Positions 41,191 through 46,596 of a stretch of 46,596 nucleotides of DNA are shown here, one piece after another (positions within the stretch are counted from its first letter, which is position 1; each line of letters opens with the position of its first letter). Under the pieces are notes generated by a model, which ran no database searches, was not told where the DNA came from, and was given only the letters and a program-made list of their open reading frames with translations. The stretch covers positions 1 through 46,596 of the forward strand of contig NZ_JPKG01000067.1 in assembly GCF_000735605.1 (NCBI RefSeq), given 5' to 3'. The stretch is from Allobosea sp. LC85. GTDB lineage: Bacteria; Pseudomonadota; Alphaproteobacteria; Rhizobiales; Beijerinckiaceae. The position numbers and the translations under genes were made by a program.

Positions 41191-42282
41191 GCGGCCGTGC
41201 TCCGCCGCGCGAGGTCCACCCGAGCGGCGATAATCGCTCGGGGTCGTGCCGGTCACGCGCGCGAACTCCCGATTGAAGTTTGATTTCGTCTGGAAACCGC
41301 ACTCGAACATCACGGCCGTGATCGGCAGGTCCGTTTCTCCCAGCAGGCGCATGGCTTCGCGAACCCGGTATTCGTTGACGAACTGCGGTACGTTGCGACC
41401 GTGCCTGCGGTTGATCGCGCTCGAGATGGACCGGGACGGAAGCCCAAGCCGGCGCGAGAGGCGGTTCAGGGTGAGATCCGGATCCCGATAGATCTTCTTT
41501 TGGCGCATCACGGTATCGACCATCTCCATGATCCCCGCGTCTTCCTCTGTCGCGGAAGGAAACGCCGCTTCACCTGGATCATGCCCGGGGTCTTCGGCCT
41601 GGGGCGTGCCGGATGGAGTGTCGTTGTCCGGTACGCTTCGGCCGATCACCGCGATCGCATAGGCGATGACCGGAAGGATGAGGACATTGCCGGCCGCAAC
41701 GATGGCGCTCGCATGGCTGCCTTGATGGGACGCAAAATCCACCACGATCAGAAGATCGATCAGGCCGGAGCAGAGCAGGAGCAGGCCGACGGTGGAAACG
41801 GCCCTGCATGCGCCATTGGCATCGGACAGTCGCACGCTTTCGAAATGATCGGGCCCGGCAGAGCCCTTGCGAACCAGGGCCGCACCGTAACCGAAATAGA
41901 GCGCGGCGAGCATGAGGTCGATCGGCGCCTGCCAGCGCTGCCACAGGGCGGAGAGGACCAGGATCGCGACCGGAGCCAGAAAGTGAGGCCAGGACCGCAG
42001 CGCGGGCGGCTGCCGCAGCGTTGCAAAGCAGAGCCAGGCGACGGGCGGCAAGAGGGCTGCCATGACAGGCTGCAGGAACCGGACCCACGGCGCATCGATC
42101 GTCCAGCGCAACCCGACCGTGACCACCAGGAGAATGCAGGCGCCGATGAAGACGTTGACCGGCCCAAGCAGCGTCTTGTCCTGCAGCGTCCTGTCCCGGA
42201 GCGTCCTGTCCTGGAGAAACACGCGGATGAACAGGATGGTCAGCAGCAGCGCGACCACGAAGGGCAGGGGGATCGCGGGCAT
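41188..42282 (-). CDS. Membrane-bound AraC family regulator
   Basis: A 364-residue protein with seven or so N-terminal membrane helices (IPLPFVVALLLTILFIRVF onward) and a C-terminal AraC domain: the first helix-turn-helix is LNRLSRRLGLPSRSISSAIN and the second lies in ITAVMFECGFQTKSNFNREFARVTGTTP. The signal is probably sensed in the membrane and DNA bound on the cytoplasmic side. The loop after the first helix carries a three-unit 5-residue repeat from a 15-bp tandem repeat. ATG 42282 is preferred, as the frame upstream is not protein-like. It lies just downstream of the autotransporter gene and might control it. Confidence 0.85.
   Translation of the reverse strand: MPAIPLPFVVALLLTILFIRVFLQDRTLRDRTLQDKTLLGPVNVFIGACILLVVTVGLRWTIDAPWVRFLQPVMAALLPPVAWLCFATLRQPPALRSWPHFLAPVAILVLSALWQRWQAPIDLMLAALYFGYGAALVRKGSAGPDHFESVRLSDANGACRAVSTVGLLLLCSGLIDLLIVVDFASHQGSHASAIVAAGNVLILPVIAYAIAVIGRSVPDNDTPSGTPQAEDPGHDPGEAAFPSATEEDAGIMEMVDTVMRQKKIYRDPDLTLNRLSRRLGLPSRSISSAINRRHGRNVPQFVNEYRVREAMRLLGETDLPITAVMFECGFQTKSNFNREFARVTGTTPSDYRRSGGPRAAEHGR
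42171..42215 (-). repeat. Three 15-bp tandem repeats in the AraC gene
   Basis: Three units GCGTCTTGTCCTGCA, GCGTCCTGTCCCGGA and GCGTCCTGTCCTGGA on the plus strand encode LQDRT-like pentapeptides on the minus strand, in the loop following the first membrane helix. Confidence 0.85.
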
Positions 42283-42474
42283 CCAGTGATCTCTGATCCG
42301 TTTGGCGTTCGGATTGTGGATGATGGTCGAGGACCGGATCGTCCGTTCAGTCGAGAAAGCCGGCGCCTGTTCGGCGTTGCTCTCGCAGATCGGCGCAGCG
42401 GTCAACACCGACGTGTGTCCGGAGCGCCTCCCACTCGCGGCGCGACGCCCCCAAACGGATCGGAGCCTCGCTGT

Positions 42475-42518
42475 CTTTCTCAAAACCGCCAGGTGACTTT
42501 CTCAAAACCGCCAGGTGA
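42475..42518. repeat. 22-bp tandem duplication over autotransporter stop
   Basis: Two exact 22-bp copies (CTTTCTCAAAACCGCCAGGT plus GA), 42475-42496 and 42497-42518. The second holds the TGA stop and the last residues FTWRF of the autotransporter. The first is a downstream copy of those codons. Confidence 0.9.
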
Positions 42519-45500
42519 AGTTGCCCTTGAGCCCGTGATCCTGGGCGTCCCTGCTGATCTGGCCGGAATAAGAGACGCCCAACGTGATGTCCGAGGCGAG
42601 CGCGTAGTCGAGGCCGGCCTCAGTGACCAGCGCATCGCGGGCGATCGGCAGCCCGGCAATGCCGAAGGGCGTGCCGCTGGTGAAGGCGAGCACCGCAGTC
42701 GTATCGATATCGCCAAAGGCATGGCGCCAGCCGAGCGTGCCCCGGACGGTCACCGTCTGCGCGCCGTCCAGGACAATATCACTCGCCAGATGCAGGCCAA
42801 GCGTCGTGAAGGTGGCGGCGAAGCGGCTGCTCATGCCGGTGAGCGCGGCTGACCGGCCGCGTTCCTGGAAACCATCCGCGCCGAGATGGACATAAGCGAG
42901 ATTGGTGAAGGGTTCGAGGGTCAGTCCGCCGAGCCGAACACGATAACCTGCCTCGCCGAAGAGCTGCGCCGTGCGCGCCTGATAGCCGGTCGTGACTGCA
43001 TCTGCGAAGCCAGGGAAGGTGATGCTGCGGCCTATGTCGAGATCATGCCAGCTCTGGGCGGCGCCCAAGCGCAAGCCGAGATGACCCCACTGCGTGCCAC
43101 CATAGAGGGCGAGGTGGTAGCTGTCGCTCGCCGCTTTGGAGAGCCGGCTGTTCACATCGAGCCTGCTGTTGCTGTAGCCGCCAGCGAGGCCGATCCGCCC
43201 GGCCGTGCCAAGCGGCAGGTCGGCGCCGATCAGGAAACCACCCATCGTGCGCGCGAGTTTTGCGGCATTGCCGTCGCTGTCATGCCGGCTCCAGGAGCCA
43301 AAACCGCGCCCCCATAGCGCAAGATCGCTGCCGGGGAGGGTCTGGAGAGCCTGTCCCGGCGCATAGGTCATGATCGGCAACGAGCCGCTCGTTTCCGATC
43401 CGGCCTGGCGCAGGCGGCCGTTCAGCGCTTCACGGACAAAGCGGCTGTCCTCGACCAGCGCACTGCGCAGCGAGGCATGGGCCTCGCCGGAGAGCGCCTC
43501 GAAAGCCCGGCGCGCCTCGCCTGCGCTCGCCTGCTGCACCACGGCGCTATAGACGGCGTTGCCCTGCCCGAGGGTCTCGACCGCCCCGCCGATCGCAATC
43601 TGGCTGGGCGTCAGGCCGATGCTGCCGAACCCGTTCTGGTTGCGGACGACATCGAGGAAGACGCTGCCGGGATCATAGGCGAGGGCAAGATCAACGAAGG
43701 GCGCGTCCTGGGTCAGTGCCGTGAAACGGCCGCTGACGCCGCCGGTTGCGGTCAGGATGGTGTAGCGCGTGCCGGGCAGATAGGCCCCCGGCGCCTTGTG
43801 GACGGCGACGCTGCCGCCCGTCAGCGTCGCCGTGCCGCTCGCAACGATCCGGTCGCTGGCACCGCCAGGCTCGATCTCGACCTGATAGACCGATCCGGGG
43901 CCGAAGCCGATAGTGCCGGCGACGTTGAGCGTGCCGATCGAATTGCCTGGAGCCACCGTGCCGCCCGCGGCGACGCTGAGCCCGCCAATGCTGCCGATGC
44001 CGCCGAGAATACCGCCATTGACGATGACCGGGCTCGCCAGGCTCGCCCCGCCATGGCCGGCGTCGCCGATGACGAGCCTGCCGGCGGTGAGCGTCGTTGG
44101 ACCGGTGTAGCTGCTCTGGCCGTTCAGGGTCAGGGTGCCGGAGCCGGTCTTCACCAGCGCTGCGCCTGCACCAGTCACCGCGTTGGTCAGCGTCAGCCTC
44201 GAATCTGCAGCGGTGTCGAAGCCGCCAATCCCGGTGAGCGTTACGCCGCGGTCGCTTGAGAAATCCGCGACCGTCCGCAGCACCCCGCCGTTCAGCGCGA
44301 GCCCGCCCGAGGGCGCGCCGAGATTGGCGTCCCCAGAGACTTCAAGCACACCGCCAGTGACCGTGGTGCCGCCGGAATAGCTGTTGTTGCCTTGCAGGAT
44401 GAGAGTGCCGCCGCCGACCACCAGCAGGCCGGATGCGCTACCGTCGGCGATCGCCGAGGCGATCGTCGTGGTGATTCCACTGTCGATGTTGAGCGTGCCG
44501 ACCTGGCCCGCAACCGGCGCCAGGGCGAGCGTGCCGCCGCTCAAGACATAGCCGTTGGTCGAAAACTGCAGCGTGTCGAAGGTCCGCGTGCCGGAGACTG
44601 TCACCGGTCCACCGGTTGCTCCCGTGAAGACACCGACCGAGCTGCCCCAGCCTTGATTCTTGCTTCCATTGGCATCGGTCCAGTTCGTTCCGAAGGCTCC
44701 CCAGGTTCCCGCGCCACCATTGACGGTGCCATTGCCGGTTGAATGTCCACCATCCCAGACCTGCATGGCCTGGCCGATACCGAGCACGGCGAGGTTCACC
44801 TGGCCGGGGACGTCGGACTTCATCGCGTAATGGGCGATCGTGAAGCTGGGCGTTGCCGAGGTGAGAGCCGTCGCGCTGAACGTGCCCGTCAGCGCTCCGC
44901 CATAGTTGAACAGGCGGTAGTAGCCCGCCGCCGCCACCCGTGCGTCGAGCACGCCACCGAGGGTCAGGTTCCCGTTGACAGTGATGAGGTCGTTGCCGGC
45001 GGCGCCGCTGCCGCCCATCAGCCCAGGTGTGTTCAGCTCGAACCGGGAAATCGAACCGGCATCGAGCCTCAGCGAACCGACGGTCAATGTGCCCGGGCTG
45101 TTGCCAGCCGACAGGATGCCGCCAACCGTCACCGACCCGGCGATGCTGCCGGCGCCGGAGAGGGTGCCCGCGGCGCCGACTGTGACCGCCGTATTCCCGA
45201 GCGAACCGTTGACGCGCAACTCGCCGCCATCCACCGTTGTCGCACCGGTATAGCTGTTGGCGCCGGTGAGCGTCAGGATGCCGGATCCTTGCTTGATGAA
45301 GCCGCCAGCCCCGACGATGGCGCCGCCATAGACATTGGCGGCCGTCTCATTCACGACCAGTGTGGCTGAGCCGAGCCTGACTTGCCCCCCCGAACCGGAG
45401 AGCCGCGACGTCGTGAGATCGAAGCCGTTGAGATCCAGCGTGCCTCCCGTAATCGAGTAGGCCGTGTTGTTGCCGAAGGCTCCTTGATTGGCGGCTTTGA

Positions 45501-46596
45501 GCGTGCCGCCTGCAATCGTCCAATCCTGCGAGCCGGTGCCCGTCACCGTCCAGGTGCTGTTTCCGGCCTTTTGGAAACGCTCGAAGCCCTGGAACAGACC
45601 GGCGGCACCAAGAGAGGAAAGGTCGAAGGGGGAGGCGGGATCACTTGACCCACCCAATGTCAGGGTGTTGCCCGCTCCCAGGGCAATGACCTTCCCCTGG
45701 AAACTATAGCCGCTGACAAGATAAAGCTGATTGCTGGCGCCAGTGATCTCGACGGCATTGGCCCGCGTCACCCCGTCGCCACCGAGGCCGCCGGAGATAC
45801 TGCCGCCATTCAGCAGGAATACATTGTCGGCGACGATCCGCACGCCGGCCCCGCCCTGACCATCATAGGGGCTCGGAGAGCCAACAATATTGTCCGGCAT
45901 GATGCGATAGATGCCGCCATTGCCACCCGAGATCTCGCCGTAGTTGACGATTTGCGTCGTGCCTGGATTGCTGCCGAAATCTATTCCGATTCCACCATGG
46001 CCTGCACCAAGAGCCTGCGTCGGAAGGCCATAGACAAAATCGCCGCCATGACCGCCAGTGATTCTGCCGCCCGCGTTGTTGCTGATGCTGTTGGGGAGGG
46101 GGGAACTGGAACCCGTGCTCCCGCCATCCATGCGCACGCCTGCGCCGCCATTCCCTCCCTGGCTGGCTCCATCTCCGCCGCGGCCGCCTTCAATCGTCGT
46201 GCTGTTGTCGATGCGGGTGTCGCCATAGCCATGAGCCGACGCATTGGCGAGGATTGCTGCTCCGCCCTCGCCGCCGATACCTTGGGCCGCGAAGCTGGTA
46301 CCGTAGCCACCGCTTCCACCGGTGATCGACCCGGCGCGTTGGTTGAGCGTGCCTCCGTCTTTGAGAAAGACGCCGGCGCCGCCGCCTCCGCCATATCCGC
46401 CAAGTCCCCCCTCTCCGCCGAGAACCACAGTCCCGTCGATATTCAGCGTGCCGTAGTCGGGGAGTGCGACACCAACGCCTCCGCCCCCGCCGCCGAAGCC
46501 CAAGCCCCCCTTGCCGCCCATGACGAGCCCTGCTGGGGCAAGGCTGTAGCTCGCATCCCAACCGAACGTGTAGACGAGGCCGGCTCCGCCTCTTAC
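42502..46596 (-). CDS. Autotransporter (type Va), 5' end beyond window
   Basis: At least 1364 residues, open at the right edge so the start is not seen. The N-terminal passenger is very Gly-rich (GGEGGAAILANAS, GGRGGDG), then carries PATR-type repeats (TGANSYTGATTVDGGELRVNG, spread over several copies, and GGTTVTGGVLEVSGDANLG), predicted to form a beta-helix. The C-terminal about 270 residues form the beta-barrel (ALWGRGFGSWSRHDSDGN onwards) ending FTWRF with the terminal aromatic residue. The passenger is exported and likely displayed as an adhesin. No catalytic motif is visible. A 22-bp tandem duplication follows the stop. Confidence 0.92.
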   Translation of the reverse strand, partial: VRGGAGLVYTFGWDASYSLAPAGLVMGGKGGLGFGGGGGGVGVALPDYGTLNIDGTVVLGGEGGLGGYGGGGGAGVFLKDGGTLNQRAGSITGGSGGYGTSFAAQGIGGEGGAAILANASAHGYGDTRIDNSTTIEGGRGGDGASQGGNGGAGVRMDGGSTGSSSPLPNSISNNAGGRITGGHGGDFVYGLPTQALGAGHGGIGIDFGSNPGTTQIVNYGEISGGNGGIYRIMPDNIVGSPSPYDGQGGAGVRIVADNVFLLNGGSISGGLGGDGVTRANAVEITGASNQLYLVSGYSFQGKVIALGAGNTLTLGGSSDPASPFDLSSLGAAGLFQGFERFQKAGNSTWTVTGTGSQDWTIAGGTLKAANQGAFGNNTAYSITGGTLDLNGFDLTTSRLSGSGGQVRLGSATLVVNETAANVYGGAIVGAGGFIKQGSGILTLTGANSYTGATTVDGGELRVNGSLGNTAVTVGAAGTLSGAGSIAGSVTVGGILSAGNSPGTLTVGSLRLDAGSISRFELNTPGLMGGSGAAGNDLITVNGNLTLGGVLDARVAAAGYYRLFNYGGALTGTFSATALTSATPSFTIAHYAMKSDVPGQVNLAVLGIGQAMQVWDGGHSTGNGTVNGGAGTWGAFGTNWTDANGSKNQGWGSSVGVFTGATGGPVTVSGTRTFDTLQFSTNGYVLSGGTLALAPVAGQVGTLNIDSGITTTIASAIADGSASGLLVVGGGTLILQGNNSYSGGTTVTGGVLEVSGDANLGAPSGGLALNGGVLRTVADFSSDRGVTLTGIGGFDTAADSRLTLTNAVTGAGAALVKTGSGTLTLNGQSSYTGPTTLTAGRLVIGDAGHGGASLASPVIVNGGILGGIGSIGGLSVAAGGTVAPGNSIGTLNVAGTIGFGPGSVYQVEIEPGGASDRIVASGTATLTGGSVAVHKAPGAYLPGTRYTILTATGGVSGRFTALTQDAPFVDLALAYDPGSVFLDVVRNQNGFGSIGLTPSQIAIGGAVETLGQGNAVYSAVVQQASAGEARRAFEALSGEAHASLRSALVEDSRFVREALNGRLRQAGSETSGSLPIMTYAPGQALQTLPGSDLALWGRGFGSWSRHDSDGNAAKLARTMGGFLIGADLPLGTAGRIGLAGGYSNSRLDVNSRLSKAASDSYHLALYGGTQWGHLGLRLGAAQSWHDLDIGRSITFPGFADAVTTGYQARTAQLFGEAGYRVRLGGLTLEPFTNLAYVHLGADGFQERGRSAALTGMSSRFAATFTTLGLHLASDIVLDGAQTVTVRGTLGWRHAFGDIDTTAVLAFTSGTPFGIAGLPIARDALVTEAGLDYALASDITLGVSYSGQISRDAQDHGLKGNFTWRF

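Noticed and set aside
1..46596. tRNA, rRNA, insertion sequences or prophage genes
   Set aside because: I looked for integrases, transposases and tRNA-like cloverleaf sequence and saw none that I could support.

Overview
The window is GC-rich and coding-dense. It looks like a chromosomal segment of an alphaproteobacterium of the Hyphomicrobiales (Rhizobiales), with Bosea-like genomes as the best guess. This rests on the complete Aap-type amino-acid ABC operon, the MocR/PaiB pair, a large autotransporter, and many short palindromic repeats of the TAGAGCAT...ATGCTCTA type. No taxonomic marker gene is present, so the assignment is an inference.

Layout. 1-470: composite palindromic repeats. 472-5118: MFS permease, family-4 glycosyltransferase and glycogen-debranching-type amylo-alpha-1,6-glucosidase, all forward. 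5119-8368: a lower-GC island holding a retron on the minus strand (PRTase/winged-helix effector gene, candidate msr-msd RNA, reverse transcriptase). Both protein genes are interrupted in frame by a single TAG codon. 8369-12165: LysR regulator divergent from an SDR gene, a truncated EamA gene, a methyltransferase and a small secreted protein. 12207-18915 (minus): a probable sulfur-amino-acid unit made of a C-S lyase-like PLP enzyme, solute-binding protein, two permeases and an ATPase, followed by a Crp/Fnr regulator and a Spy/CpxP-like protein. A divergent LysR gene begins at 18995. 20029-22780: a linear-amide hydrolase and a decayed stretch with small hypothetical genes. 22784-28712: an envelope/stress group with a class A penicillin-binding protein carrying 17-residue repeats, a periplasmic protein, Hsp20, a small protein and a DUF2267 protein flanked by two minisatellites. 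29139-32079: secreted protein, a MocR relic, an outer-membrane protein and MarC. 32685-37173 (minus): DUF3604, lipoprotein, PpiC-type isomerase and HupE/UreJ in a tightly packed operon. 37775-46596: MocR/PaiB divergent pair, a secreted alpha/beta hydrolase, a membrane-bound AraC regulator and a giant autotransporter running off the right edge.

Two observations stand out. First, the retron's two protein genes each read through one in-frame TAG, with homology and catalytic motifs intact on both sides. This is either double amber inactivation of a defence system or suppressed or recoded expression. Second, five genes in the window end on a TAG stop codon that is itself the terminal TAGAGC or TAGATC of a palindromic repeat, which suggests a preference in where these elements insert or survive. 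The other genes are mostly recognisable families. Functions given for operons of unknown proteins (DUF3604-HupE, PBP plus its partner) are inferences from context.
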